Positions 8,382 through 17,642 of a stretch of DNA of 64,000 nucleotides are shown piece by piece (position 1 is the stretch's first letter; every line of letters starts with the position of its first letter). Source of the DNA: Brevibacillus composti (lineage in GTDB: Bacteria; Bacillota; Bacilli; Brevibacillales; Brevibacillaceae); NCBI RefSeq assembly GCF_016406105.1, contig NZ_CP066308.1, forward strand, positions 1,268,501-1,332,500, read 5' to 3'. Made by a program: the position numbers and the translations under genes. The notes beneath the pieces were generated by a model. That model made no database searches and was not told where the DNA came from. It saw only the letters and a program-made list of their open reading frames with translations.

Positions 8382-11300
8382 CTAGCTGTATTCCATTTCG
8401 TTTGCTTTTACACTGTTGGATTGTGGCGATTCTCCGTAATTATTCACGGCGGTGACATAATAGGTTCCGGCCACATCACCGATCTTGTGCACATAGCTGG
8501 TTCCTGTCACGGTATCGAGCAGGAGGTAACCGCTGGCGGGATCGGGGCTGAAGTAGATGTTATAGGCGATGACCTGTTCGCTGGTCCGGTTCGCCTTCCA
8601 CTCCAATTTCCACCCGCCCGACGCCAGGGTCAGCTTGAGCGATTGCGGAGAGGAGGGGGGAACGGCAGCAGGTTGGTCCGATCCGTTATCCGCTCCGCTT
8701 CCCGTTCCGTTATCACCCGAATTTTCCCCGGGAACAGAGCTTGCCGGCGGCTGCATGACATCCGGGATATCGGGCATTTCTGCTCCGCTGTCCGGCCCGA
8801 CAGGCAGCTCCCACGTGCCTGCCGAAGATCCGGGCGATGCGATGGCGGAAGGGGAGGATTCATTCCCCTCGATATCCACAGCCGTGACGTAGTATCCGGC
8901 ATTGACGTTTCCGCCTTCATCGGTATACGTCAGGACGGCCGGGTCTTTCACGGTCGCGATCTGCACGAATCCTGCGTACGAGTCTGAGCGGTAGACCCGG
9001 TAGCCGAGCAGATCGGCCTCTCCTCCGGCTTGCCAGCCGATCGCCGTCTGATTGCCGGAATGGGTCGCCGTTACGTTGCGCGGGGTCGCGGGAGCGCCTT
9101 CGACCGCTGTCCGCGGGTCTTCTTTTTCTGGCAAGCGATGCTCCCAATCGGCCGGCTTGGCGGCGGATTTCCGATTTTCTTCGGTGATTTCCAAGATCCG
9201 CTTGCCATCCGGAGCCGGGTCTGGCGAGCGATAGAAAATGCCTTCCGTCACGAAGTCGTCAGGAGTGCCTTCTTTTGCCAGATAGCGTTCATTGTTATAG
9301 ATGACGATGCGGGCGCGCTTGTGGGCGTCGTCCACTTTCGTCGGGGCAAAGCGGCGGTTAAACAAATCGGTGATCAGATGTCCCGCTTCTTTGGAAAGCT
9401 CGCTGGGAAGCAAGCCCGATTTGCTGTCTACCGTAAGGCTGATCACGCCTGCCGGCTTCTTGAAGGTGGCATCCGGCGGCGAGACCTCCGGATATTTTTC
9501 GCCAATTTCCTTGATGATCTTGCTCCATACGGTCATCGGTACGTATTGATCCCTTCTCGGCAACCGATACGGCTCGTCATAGCCGATCCAGACGCCCAGG
9601 GAAACCTCCGGCGTATACCCGACAAACCAGAGATCGTTGTCATTATTGGTCGTCCCCGTTTTGCCGGCGATGTCTATTTTCCGCGGCACGTGCTTGCGGA
9701 TATGGGCGCCGGTCCCGGCATTGACGACATCGCGGAGCGTGTCGGTGATCAGGTATGCCGTCTCTTCGCTGTACACCTGGACAGGCTGCCCCTCGTGGCG
9801 GTAGACGATTCTGCCCTGACTGTCCTCGATCCGGTCGATCAGATAGGCGTCGACGAATGAGCCGTGGTTGGCAAAAGTGGCATAGGCGTTGGTGATCTCC
9901 TCGACGGTCAATCCGTAGGTAAGGCCGCCGATTACCCCTGTCGCCGCGTAGTGATCATTCTCCACTATGGTGGTGACACCCATCTTTTTCACGTATTCCA
10001 GCGCGGTGGGGATGCCCACCTGCAGGTAGGCTTTAATCGCCGGAATATTCCAGGACTGCCGCAGCGCTTCACGGACGCTGACGATGCCCTGAAATTTATT
10101 GTTCCAGTTCATCGGCATGTGAGAGCCTTTTTGGCCGTCTGCCAGAACCAGCGGCGAATCGTCGATCGGCGATCCCGGCTGCAGGATACCCAGTTCAAAA
10201 GCAGGGGCATAGGCCAGCAGCGGCTTCATCGCGGAGCCCGGTTGGCGCGGAGCGGTGGCGTGATTCGTCTGTTCCACTTTAAAATCGCGGCCGCCGATCA
10301 TGCCCAGAATCGCGCCGGTTTTGTTGTGAATGAGCATCGCGCCCACTTCCTGCAGCGCATTTTCAATCTTTTCTGTCTTCCCGTTCGAGCGGCGAATCGT
10401 ATATGTCGCGTTCTTCCCGAAGTTATCCGGATCGGCGGCGATTTCCTGCATGTATTTGTCGATTCCTTTATGGATGGTGGTGTGCACCTTATAGCCGCGC
10501 GTCAGGATTTCCCGCCGCTTTTCCTCGATCAGTTGGCGGTATTCATTGCGCCCGATGGTTTCCTTGTCGCGCCCTTTTGCTTTCAGTTCGCTGTCCACCA
10601 GGGCGCGTGCAGCCCGCTCCTCGATCTCCATCATGAGAAACGGCACATCCCGATAGGCCTGCTGCGTCGGCTTCGCCAGCCGCACCTGCAGATCGGCCGC
10701 ATGAGCTTCGTCATACTGAGTCTGGGTGATGTAGCCGTTCTCGATCATCCGATCGAGTACCATTTTTTGGCGTTCCTTGCCGCGCTGGTACCCTTCGGCG
10801 GTAAAAGGCGTGTACATGCCGGGGTTTTGAATCATCCCCGCCAGGTAGGAGGATTCCGCCAAGTCGAGATCTTTTACGTCTTTGCCGAAAATCCCCTTGG
10901 CCGCCGCCTGCACACCGTAGACGACCGAACCATTTATGTTTTTCCCCAGGTAGATTTCATTGAGGTATGCCTCCAGGATCTGGTCCTTGGAAAACATGCG
11001 CTCGATCCGGATGGCGCTGAAGATTTCCCGAACCTTGCGGGAATGGCTTACCTCCTGGGAAAGGATCGTATTTTTGACGAGCTGCTGCGTGAGCGTACTC
11101 CCGCCGGTTACGACCGGCTGATTGGTAAAGTCCTGGTAGGCTCCCCGCAGTGTCGATTGCAAGACCACCCCTTTGTGATGAAAGAAATTTTTGTCTTCTG
11201 TGGCGATGATGGCATTGATGAGGTAAGGCGATACCTCCGTCTTTTTCACCAGTCGTCGGTCACCCTCAGATGCGCGCAGCTGACCGATCAACGAACCGTC

Positions 11301-11543
11301 GTTGTAGTAGGCAAAGCCAGTCAGGTAGTTGGTGAAAATCTTTTCTGCCAGCTCTTCCTTGCTGCGAACAGGCTCTTCCTTCACGAGGGCGGCAACGTAG
11401 CCTGCCAGAATTCCTCCTGCCAAAACGCCCCCCATCAGTCCGAGCATGAGCAGACCAGAGGCGATGAGCGTTACCATTCTTCTGCGGCTACGCCGGCGTT
11501 TTTTCTTTGTCGTCTCCGAGGAAGAAGTGTGGTTGTTCGACAT
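8382..11543 (-). CDS. Class A penicillin-binding protein with fibronectin type III repeats
   Basis: Bifunctional peptidoglycan synthase of 1053 residues anchored outside the membrane. Order: basic cytoplasmic tail, one membrane helix (about 23-50), GT51 glycosyltransferase (ATEDKNFFHHKG, GGSTLTQQLVKN, EAYLNEIYLG), then a transpeptidase with the catalytic SAMK (serine near residue 435), a SWN motif and GKTGTTNNDNDLWFVGYTP. The last 250 residues hold two fibronectin III-like modules separated by a Pro/Ser/Gly-rich linker, an extension of some Firmicutes PBPs. It is upstream of acuA on the same strand. An extended -10 (TGGTATAAT, minus strand, near 11575) precedes the start. Which Bacillus PBP it corresponds to is unclear. 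Confidence 0.92.
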   Translation of the reverse strand: MSNNHTSSSETTKKKRRRSRRRMVTLIASGLLMLGLMGGVLAGGILAGYVAALVKEEPVRSKEELAEKIFTNYLTGFAYYNDGSLIGQLRASEGDRRLVKKTEVSPYLINAIIATEDKNFFHHKGVVLQSTLRGAYQDFTNQPVVTGGSTLTQQLVKNTILSQEVSHSRKVREIFSAIRIERMFSKDQILEAYLNEIYLGKNINGSVVYGVQAAAKGIFGKDVKDLDLAESSYLAGMIQNPGMYTPFTAEGYQRGKERQKMVLDRMIENGYITQTQYDEAHAADLQVRLAKPTQQAYRDVPFLMMEIEERAARALVDSELKAKGRDKETIGRNEYRQLIEEKRREILTRGYKVHTTIHKGIDKYMQEIAADPDNFGKNATYTIRRSNGKTEKIENALQEVGAMLIHNKTGAILGMIGGRDFKVEQTNHATAPRQPGSAMKPLLAYAPAFELGILQPGSPIDDSPLVLADGQKGSHMPMNWNNKFQGIVSVREALRQSWNIPAIKAYLQVGIPTALEYVKKMGVTTIVENDHYAATGVIGGLTYGLTVEEITNAYATFANHGSFVDAYLIDRIEDSQGRIVYRHEGQPVQVYSEETAYLITDTLRDVVNAGTGAHIRKHVPRKIDIAGKTGTTNNDNDLWFVGYTPEVSLGVWIGYDEPYRLPRRDQYVPMTVWSKIIKEIGEKYPEVSPPDATFKKPAGVISLTVDSKSGLLPSELSKEAGHLITDLFNRRFAPTKVDDAHKRARIVIYNNERYLAKEGTPDDFVTEGIFYRSPDPAPDGKRILEITEENRKSAAKPADWEHRLPEKEDPRTAVEGAPATPRNVTATHSGNQTAIGWQAGGEADLLGYRVYRSDSYAGFVQIATVKDPAVLTYTDEGGNVNAGYYVTAVDIEGNESSPSAIASPGSSAGTWELPVGPDSGAEMPDIPDVMQPPASSVPGENSGDNGTGSGADNGSDQPAAVPPSSPQSLKLTLASGGWKLEWKANRTSEQVIAYNIYFSPDPASGYLLLDTVTGTSYVHKIGDVAGTYYVTAVNNYGESPQSNSVKANEMEYS

Positions 11544-11671
11544 GATCTACGACCCCCTAGCATCCTGATTATACCATAGGAAAAACCGCGATGATAGCGT
11601 ATGAGTAAAATGTTCGTGGGCAAACCGAAAAGAAATTTTTGAAGAAAAATCAGTTGGAGGGTATAGAAAAG

Positions 11672-13149
11672 GGCTTCTCTTCTTGGTAAAGTGTAAAGCG
11701 CCAAAACCAAACACACCAAGGAGGAGAAACCCTGTGAGCAAGTTTACCACGGAATTTCCCACAATGAAAGAGCTTGAAACGTTGTTGTTTCGAACGTTGC
11801 AGGAACAGTTCGCTGCCGGTATGGCTTATATTTTGGAAGCGTTGGACGAGTATCTGATGCATCAACGGGATCATTCACGCTTTCGGCTAAAGGACCAACG
11901 AGAAGTCCAGATCGACACGCTCTTTGGTACGGTTCGATTCAAACGGCGATTGTATCAGGATCGCGTGAAGGGTCAACATGTGTATTTGTTGGATCGTATG
12001 CTGGCCTTTGACGGGCGGGAGAAGCTAAGCCCGTTTTTGGAAGAGATAGCGATCGAATTTGCTAGCCAAGGCCCCTCGTACCGGGACAGCGCAAAACGCT
12101 TGGAAGCGTTACTGGGGTATCGGGTACTGAGCCATGAGGCCATTCGGGACAAACTAATCACGCGGGTTGAACAAGCATCAACCATCGTGTCGAAAGCGAC
12201 CCGAAGGTCGGTTCGCGTATTGTTTGTGGAAGTGGATGGACTTTACACCTCATTGCAGAGGCAACGCCAGCGGGGAATGGAAAATCGAATGGCGATTGTG
12301 CACGAAGGATGGGAACAAGAGGGGGACCGAGTGCGGCTTAGGTCGAAACGCCATTACCTGCATACGACGAAGGGAGAGTTCTGGGAAGGGTTTGGCGACT
12401 TTCTGGTTCGTCATTACGACATGGATGAAAACACATGGATCGTAGTCAATGGGGATGGGGCCAATTGGATTGGAGAATGCGAATCCTACTTTCACCGCTG
12501 TATTTACACACTGGATCGCTTTCATGTGGCGCGAGAATTGCGCCGATTCCTGGGTCAGTTGCCAGAGACGTGGCAGACGGTAAGGCAGGCGTTGGCGGCC
12601 TTTGAAGCGGATATCTTGCTGGCGACAGTAGAGTCCGTACCGGAGGAAAAGATTCTGGAAGAGCACCGGAACGAATGGCGGAAATACGTGGCCTATTTAC
12701 GGCGGCATCGAAGGCATCTTATCGACTATCGAAAGGTTCTGGGTGAAGCTGGTATCGACACGACGGGCATGCGTCCAATGGGGAGTGCGGAAGCGCAAAT
12801 GCGGGTGATGGCAAAAAGGACCAAACGAGGCGGCTACAGTTGGAGTGTACGGGGAGTACAAGCGATGTTGCGAGCCATTATGGCACGACAAGAGGGAAGT
12901 CGTTTGAGCGGCCAGGCGATAGCGAAGAAGCAAGTGTTACAGCCCAACCCAATGGTCCGAGTGAAGGACTTGCTACGGGAAGTGAAAGAGCAGGCAAAAG
13001 GCTATATAAACGGGACGATCCGCCTGTTGCACGGGCCATATCAAAGCAGCCCTACCGGGCTGGCCTTAAAAGCCCTTCGCGGATGAGGCAAAAATCGAGT
13101 GGAAGAAAGGAATCATACAAAAATAAAGCGCTTTCAAGAAGAGGAAACC
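11672..13149 (+). mobile_element. ISLre2-family insertion sequence, boundaries approximate
   Basis: The limits are set by an imperfect inverted repeat (left GGCTTCTCTTCTTGG at 11672; right CAAGAAGAGGAAACC at 13135) around a single transposase gene. About 1.5 kb is typical of ISLre2. I could not find a convincing target duplication, so the ends are tentative. It sits between the divergent PBP and tyrS genes. Confidence 0.5.
11734..13086 (+). CDS. ISLre2-family transposase
   Basis: A 450-residue protein of the UPF0236/ISLre2 transposase family, recognised from VLFVEVDGLYTSLQ, an acidic VVNGDGANWI segment, DRFHVARELRRF and the C-terminal GGYSWSVRGVQAMLR region. The preferred start is GTG at 11734 behind a strong AGGAGGAG; an in-frame ATG farther upstream is not needed. 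The reading frame is intact, so the element could be active. It is transcribed toward tyrS. Confidence 0.88.
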   Translation: MSKFTTEFPTMKELETLLFRTLQEQFAAGMAYILEALDEYLMHQRDHSRFRLKDQREVQIDTLFGTVRFKRRLYQDRVKGQHVYLLDRMLAFDGREKLSPFLEEIAIEFASQGPSYRDSAKRLEALLGYRVLSHEAIRDKLITRVEQASTIVSKATRRSVRVLFVEVDGLYTSLQRQRQRGMENRMAIVHEGWEQEGDRVRLRSKRHYLHTTKGEFWEGFGDFLVRHYDMDENTWIVVNGDGANWIGECESYFHRCIYTLDRFHVARELRRFLGQLPETWQTVRQALAAFEADILLATVESVPEEKILEEHRNEWRKYVAYLRRHRRHLIDYRKVLGEAGIDTTGMRPMGSAEAQMRVMAKRTKRGGYSWSVRGVQAMLRAIMARQEGSRLSGQAIAKKQVLQPNPMVRVKDLLREVKEQAKGYINGTIRLLHGPYQSSPTGLALKALRG

Positions 13150-13219
13150 AGAAGTCTTATTTTGGAGACAAAAAAATCCTGCCCACTATGGCTTGACTCA
13201 CACGATGATAGCGGCCGAG

Positions 13220-13249
13220 TTGACAGCTTGCGACGGTTTATGCAAGAAT
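13220..13249 (+). promoter_or_regulatory. Promoter of the tyrS T-box transcript
   Basis: A consensus TTGACA at 13220-13225 and AAGAAT at 13244-13249, 18 bases apart, immediately upstream of the T-box leader and outside the IS. Confidence 0.5.
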
Positions 13250-13255
13250 AGCTGT

Positions 13256-13508
13256 ATATGCCTTACCCCATAGGAATATGAGCGTTGAACGGCGACAGTA
13301 GCATGTGACGAGCGGAATGCAGAGAGCTGGTGGAAGGTGCAAACCAGCCCCGGTCACAATCGTGAAGTACACGTCGGGAGCTCTCCGGCAATCCGGACGG
13401 TGCAGGCCGATATCCTGCATGTCGAGCGGAAAAAATGAGTCTTCATTTTTTCAACTAGGGTGGTACCGCGGGTTTCATCTCGTCCCTATCAGGGGACGGG
13501 ATTTTTTT
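13256..13508 (+). promoter_or_regulatory. Tyrosyl T-box leader with terminator
   Basis: A T-box riboswitch sensing uncharged tRNA-Tyr. Visible elements are AGAGAG and GGTG-type Stem I motifs near 13321-13350, a Tyr specifier codon TAC at 13368-13370, the conserved AGGGTGGTACCGCG antiterminator sequence at 13458-13471, and a competing terminator (CTCGTCCC with GGGGACGGG then T7) at 13480-13508. It precedes tyrS, which agrees with the specifier. Confidence 0.93.
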
Positions 13509-13549
13509 GTTTTTTGACGATTCTTGACAAAGAGGGGCTGTATGAATCC

Positions 13550-14821
13550 ATGAGTAGCGAACAAAGCACAGAAAAATTCACCTTGACCGAGGCGCAGAAA
13601 CAGGAAGTGGAGCGCCAGCTGGCGGTGATTCGCCGGGGTGTCATGGAAATCATTCCGGAGGAGGACCTCCGCCGCAAGCTGGAGCGTTATGTCGTCACCG
13701 GACAGCCGTTGAAAATCAAGCTGGGTCTGGACCCGTCGGCTCCGGACATCCACGTGGGCCATACGGTTGTGCTGCAAAAAATGCGCCAGTTCCAGGAGCT
13801 GGGCCATACGATCCAACTGCTGATCGGCGATTTTACCGGCCGGATTGGCGATCCTACGGGCAAATCGGAAACCCGCAAGCCGCTGACCGAGGAGCAGGTA
13901 AAAGAAAACGCCAAGAGCTATGTGGAGCAATTCGGCAAGGTGCTGGACGCCAGCCGGATTGAGATCTTCTACAATTCCACCTGGCTGGCGCCCTTGACCT
14001 TTGCCGACGTGGTGGAGCTGGCCGCAAAGACCACCGTCGCCCGTATGCTGGAGCGCGACGATTTCGAGAAACGCTACAACAATGAGCAGCCGATTTCGCT
14101 GCACGAGTTCTTCTATCCGCTGATGCAAGGGTATGATTCCGTCGCGCTGCAGTGCGATGTGGAGCTCGGCGGGACCGACCAGAAATTCAACCTCCTGATG
14201 GGCCGCAACCTGCAGAAGGAGTACGGCCAGGAGCAGCAAGTGATCATCACCATGCCGCTGTTGGAAGGGCTGGACGGCGTACAGAAGATGTCCAAGAGCC
14301 TGGGCAATTACATCGGCGTCAATGAACCGGCCAACGAAATTTACGGAAAAGCGATGTCGGTGCCGGATGAGCTGATGGTCCGCTACTACGAGCTGGCCAC
14401 CGATTTGTCCAATGAAGAGCTGGAGGCGCTGCGGGCGGGTCTTGCCGACGGCAGCATCCACCCGCGCGATGCCAAAATGCGGCTGGCCAAGACCTTCGTC
14501 CGGATGTACCACGGCGAGGAGGAGGCGGAAGCGGCAGAGAACTACTTCAAAACCGTCTTCCAGCAGCGCGCCTTGCCGACAGATATCCCCGAGGTGACCG
14601 TCGACAAGTCCGCTTATGAAAGTGGCGAAGTCAATATCGTCAACCTCGTGTTTGACCTGAAACTGGCCGATTCCAAAGGGGAGGCCCGCCGCATGGTGCA
14701 GCAGGGCGCGGTCAAGGTGAACGAAGAGAAAGTGAGCGACATCAACCAGAATGTGGCACTGGCTGATGACCTGGTCGTTCAGGTGGGCAAGCGGAAATTT
14801 GCCAAACTGAAGCTGTCCTAG
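13550..14821 (+). CDS. tyrS: Tyrosyl-tRNA synthetase
   Basis: Class I aminoacyl-tRNA synthetase that charges tRNA-Tyr. The 423-residue protein has the HIGH-type HVGH motif ([15 protein letters not shown]), the KMSKS signature ([13 protein letters not shown]) and a C-terminal S4-like RNA-binding domain. The ATG at 13550 is used; a longer in-frame reading would enter the T-box terminator. An AGAGGGG box lies about 12 bases upstream. It is controlled by the upstream tyrosyl T-box and ends with a strong terminator. Confidence 0.96.
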   Translation: MSSEQSTEKFTLTEAQKQEVERQLAVIRRGVMEIIPEEDLRRKLERYVVTGQPLKIKLGLDPSAPDIHVGHTVVLQKMRQFQELGHTIQLLIGDFTGRIGDPTGKSETRKPLTEEQVKENAKSYVEQFGKVLDASRIEIFYNSTWLAPLTFADVVELAAKTTVARMLERDDFEKRYNNEQPISLHEFFYPLMQGYDSVALQCDVELGGTDQKFNLLMGRNLQKEYGQEQQVIITMPLLEGLDGVQKMSKSLGNYIGVNEPANEIYGKAMSVPDELMVRYYELATDLSNEELEALRAGLADGSIHPRDAKMRLAKTFVRMYHGEEEAEAAENYFKTVFQQRALPTDIPEVTVDKSAYESGEVNIVNLVFDLKLADSKGEARRMVQQGAVKVNEEKVSDINQNVALADDLVVQVGKRKFAKLKLS

Positions 14822-14865
14822 ACGAATGGCGATGGCCCATTCGCAGCGCTTCCCATTGCAAGCAA

Positions 14866-14902
14866 AAGCTCCGGCGCGAGATCTCTCAGCCGGAGCTTTT
14901 TT
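14866..14902 (+). terminator. Terminator after tyrS
   Basis: AAGCTCCGGC and GCCGGAGCTT flank a 13-base loop, followed by T residues. Confidence 0.8.
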
Positions 14903-14983
14903 CATCAACCTGCAAAACTTTTCTCGTCCGAATAAGTCCAATAACAGGAAGGCTTTCGGAAGGAAAAGGAGTGGAAGAAGCCG

Positions 14984-15529
14984 ATGATTACATTAGCGCA
15001 AGCGATTCCCCTGCGCAGATCGATCGAGCGGCAGATCGATTATCTGCGGGAAGAGCGCATGGAATATGCGAGTGTCACCGTCGCCAAAGGGGAGAAGCCG
15101 GAGTTCCCCCAGCGCACCATCGAGATGATCACCGCCGAGCTGGATGAAGCACGCGCCGATTACCTGCGATTGAGTCATCTGATCGCGGAGGCCAACCTGC
15201 AAAAAGCGGTCGAGTGGGATGGCAAGATGATTTCCCTGATCGAAGCGATCGAACGGGCCAAGCAGCTGCGGGAAGAGGCCAGCCAGTGCAAAATTTTGGG
15301 CATGCGAAAAAAGATCGAACACGCCCCCGCCTCCTTTCACGGACGCGGACGCTCCCGTCATCAGGAAGGGGGAAGCGATCTGATCACAGTCGCTACCTAT
15401 GACCCGGATGCCTACAGAGAGCTGGGCAAGAAGCTGGAGCGGCGGGCCAATCTGTTGTCCGGCAAGATCGAAGCCGCCAATCATTCGATTGCGATCGATT
15501 TTGACGCAGCACGATACATGGGAGAGTAG
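14984..15529 (+). CDS. Coiled-coil protein resembling the DIP1984/septicolysin family
   Basis: A 181-residue soluble protein rich in charged heptads, with two helical segments (residues about 8-75 and 135-170) joined by a basic loop. The layout, LAQAIPLRRSIERQIDYL at the start and LGKKLERRANLLSGKIEAANHS at the end, resembles the DIP1984 family, whose function is not established. SD AAGGAG precedes the ATG. It is alone between the tyrS terminator and the accessory island. Confidence 0.6.
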   Translation: MITLAQAIPLRRSIERQIDYLREERMEYASVTVAKGEKPEFPQRTIEMITAELDEARADYLRLSHLIAEANLQKAVEWDGKMISLIEAIERAKQLREEASQCKILGMRKKIEHAPASFHGRGRSRHQEGGSDLITVATYDPDAYRELGKKLERRANLLSGKIEAANHSIAIDFDAARYMGE

Positions 15530-15535
15530 CCGGGC

Positions 15536-15930
15536 AGTCCGGCTTTGGGGGGAAAACGTTCGTTTTCTCTCGAAAGCTGGCTTGTCCAGCAGGGCAGGAG
15601 AGTGTGAGCACCGCGGCTCCAGGCGTATTGGAGCAACCATCTTTTTTGAAAAGATAACGTGACTATGTACAAACGGATCACGGGTGACATTTGACCGTTT
15701 ACAAGCTGACACCTGACGGACTTTTCGTGCTGATATCTGCTCCGTCTCCTGCTTTTCCATATCGGGAACCGGCTTCCGGATCAAAGTGGTGCCGGTCCAC
15801 CTTATCTTGATCGGGGGTGGACCTTACACATCGCGGCCAGCTTTTGCGATGAACCCTAATGGGTGGGCTGTTCCTGTTGTGCTGCTTCGGGGCTACTTGT
15901 TGGCCTCGGAATCTTCCAAATGAAAAATGG
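15536..15930. other. Non-coding stretch with IS21-like repeated ends
   Basis: No credible gene. Three related 14-mers (GGTGACATTTGACC at 15683, GCTGACACCTGACG at 15705, GCTGATATCTGCTC at 15729) recur every 22-24 bases, like the multiple terminal repeats of IS21 elements, and a perfect GGTCCACC/GGTGGACC inverted repeat lies near 15796-15825. It may be a decayed IS end. Confidence 0.35.
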
Positions 15931-15973
15931 ACAATCAGGGTACAAATTAGCTAGATTGTGGTATCATGTTACT

Positions 15974-16118
15974 AGACCATGCATACACTAAAAAGACCGC
16001 AGGTGCTGTCACACCCACGGTCTGCACAATAGACCTTCCCCCCAATGGGGGCGGCTCATAGTTCTGGGTGAAGTAGATCACGGAGTTGGGAAGCTCAAGG
16101 GTGATCTACTTCTTTTTG
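15974..16118 (+). ncRNA. Candidate small RNA, possibly the antitoxin RNA of a decayed type I toxin-antitoxin pair
   Basis: An extended -10 (TGGTATCAT at 15959-15967) is followed by about 145 bases that fold into hairpins (AGACCG with CGGTCT; CCCCC with GGGGG) and end in a perfect 11-base terminator stem (AAGTAGATCAC at 16071, GTGATCTACTT at 16101) with CTTTTT. The layout resembles antisense RNAs overlapping small holin-like toxin genes of Bacillales; on the opposite strand the last codons of such a gene (KKK-stop) seem present but an in-frame stop lies close upstream. The RNA is inferred from structure only. Confidence 0.45.
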
Positions 16119-16201
16119 GTCAAAACGCACTATAGTCAAATGGGTTAGCCTATGATAGAGGTTAACGAAGCACCCTTAAACAGAGGCGTAAGTGGGCTTT
16201 G

Positions 16202-16608
16202 TCATTGATCACGGTCTACTTTTGTGATGAACCAGGTATCATTTCTTTTGGATATCGTGATGTTTTCAAAGTAATGAGTGGTCTGTTCCTGTTCGGTGGG
16301 AGAAGCACTTACGGTAACGACTACACTGTACTGATCATCTGATATTTTATTGACTTTCGCTTCAACTATTTTATCCAGGTACTGATTATGAAAAACATCC
16401 AGTTCTCCGGATTCCACTGCCTTTCTTGCATCCCCAGCAGTAAGGCGAAGAAGAACTTCTCTGTTTCCGCTATATTCCGCCTCAATATACTGAGTGGCGA
16501 TGTTCAGTATCGTTTCCTCAACGGTTTCGTTATCTTGTACATTTGAGCAGGCACTAAGCACAAAAAACAGGAAAAAAAAGTGAAGACAGGTTGTACTTTT
16601 CGCATCAT
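16202..16608 (-). pseudogene. Small lipoprotein gene with a homopolymer frameshift
   Basis: The C-terminal part is a secreted lipoprotein: a hydrophobic run ending in the lipobox LSAC followed by a roughly 115-residue NTF2/DUF-like domain of unknown role. The natural start appears to be the ATG at 16608, with SD GAGGG nine bases upstream, giving MMRKVQPVFTF, but this frame runs out of phase in a run of eight T (plus-strand A run 16572-16579). One extra T would restore MMRKVQPVFTFFFLFFVLSAC. Without it only an unlikely upstream start overlapping the amidase gene is available. It may be a real decay, phase variation or a sequencing error. Confidence 0.6.
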
Positions 16609-16652
16609 TCCAGTTTCCCTCGCAGCAATCATAATGTTTTAGGTGCTGTACG

Positions 16653-17618
16653 TTAATAAAGCCACCAATTCTGAATTCCTCGATAAATTTCATATGCAAT
16701 ACCATCTTGTCCATCACTAGTTTTCAAGTATCTTAAATCTGAACTATTTGAAATAAATCCAGTTTCTGTAATGACCGCAGGCATTTGTGTTCCTCTGAGT
16801 ACTGCAAGATTTCGATTATCCTGATAGGGTGCTTTGTAGTCCTGGAGTATACTTATAACTCTATCATGAATAAATCCTGCTAAACTCCTACTTAAAGATA
16901 TATGGTGGTTGTTTGGATAAATTGCAGTTGTTCCTTTAACCCTTGTATCTGTTACAGAATTTAGATGCACGCTTACGAACAAATCTGCATTTACATCATT
17001 TGCAAGGCTATACCTATCAACATAGTCAACATAATCATTGGAGTCTCGCGTCATATAGACTGTAGCATCTAATTCCACCTCAAGATAATCCCTAAGTAAT
17101 CTTGCGATTTTTAAGTTTAATTCTGCTTCTGTTGTCCCATCGCTTGCAACTGCACCTGGATCTCTTCCGCCATGACCAGGATCAATTACAATTACGGGGT
17201 CAACTCCAGGATCATTACCTAAAGGAACAATTTTACTGTTACTCTCCACTTCTCCTTCATCGGTCACATTCACCCGTTCAAACGGGATTGAAAAGTCATA
17301 CATATCTAGATATTTAAGCGACTTCCCATTTACTAGAAACTCTACTTCATGGATCTCATCAAATTGAAAAATAGTCCCCAATAATGAGTCCAATATAAAG
17401 CCTACATTATGATTGTTAGTCAGATTATCAACAAATTCTTCACTAAAGTCAATTATTAACCTTTCTCCATTAATGTCCAGTTTTTCGATCTTAGTATTTT
17501 TAGGGATTTCACTAAAAAGATTGTTTTTTTCGTGTTTTCCTGATAATAATTCATTTAGAGCGAATTCAATTTTATCGAGAGTGCTCGTTGCTTTACTAGG
17601 AAGATTTACTTTCACCAA
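16653..17618 (-). CDS. GerMN-domain N-acetylmuramoyl-L-alanine amidase, 5'-truncated
   Basis: Cell-wall hydrolase cutting the bond between muramic acid and the stem peptide. Residues about 1-110 match the GerMN (sporulation/germination) domain, and about 140-320 form an Amidase_3 domain with VIDPGHGGRDPGA, a zinc Glu (TTEAELNLKIARLL), SVHLNS and ITETGFISNSSDL. There is no signal peptide or start of the GerMN strand; a TGA lies eight codons upstream of the TTG used here, so the 5' part is missing or frameshifted (one added base in the A5 run near 17634 would extend the frame). AT-rich compared with the rest of the window. Confidence 0.7.
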   Translation of the reverse strand: MVKVNLPSKATSTLDKIEFALNELLSGKHEKNNLFSEIPKNTKIEKLDINGERLIIDFSEEFVDNLTNNHNVGFILDSLLGTIFQFDEIHEVEFLVNGKSLKYLDMYDFSIPFERVNVTDEGEVESNSKIVPLGNDPGVDPVIVIDPGHGGRDPGAVASDGTTEAELNLKIARLLRDYLEVELDATVYMTRDSNDYVDYVDRYSLANDVNADLFVSVHLNSVTDTRVKGTTAIYPNNHHISLSRSLAGFIHDRVISILQDYKAPYQDNRNLAVLRGTQMPAVITETGFISNSSDLRYLKTSDGQDGIAYEIYRGIQNWWLY

Positions 17619-17642
17619 CTCATCAGTACCATATTTTTCTCA

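Noticed and set aside
9864..11579. 571-codon plus-strand frame
   Set aside because: Antisense to the PBP gene; no plausible ribosome site or motif.
16061..16118. Hairpin as a plain terminator of the coiled-coil gene at 14984
   Set aside because: It is over 500 bases from that gene and has its own promoter-like element directly upstream, so a small RNA is the better reading.
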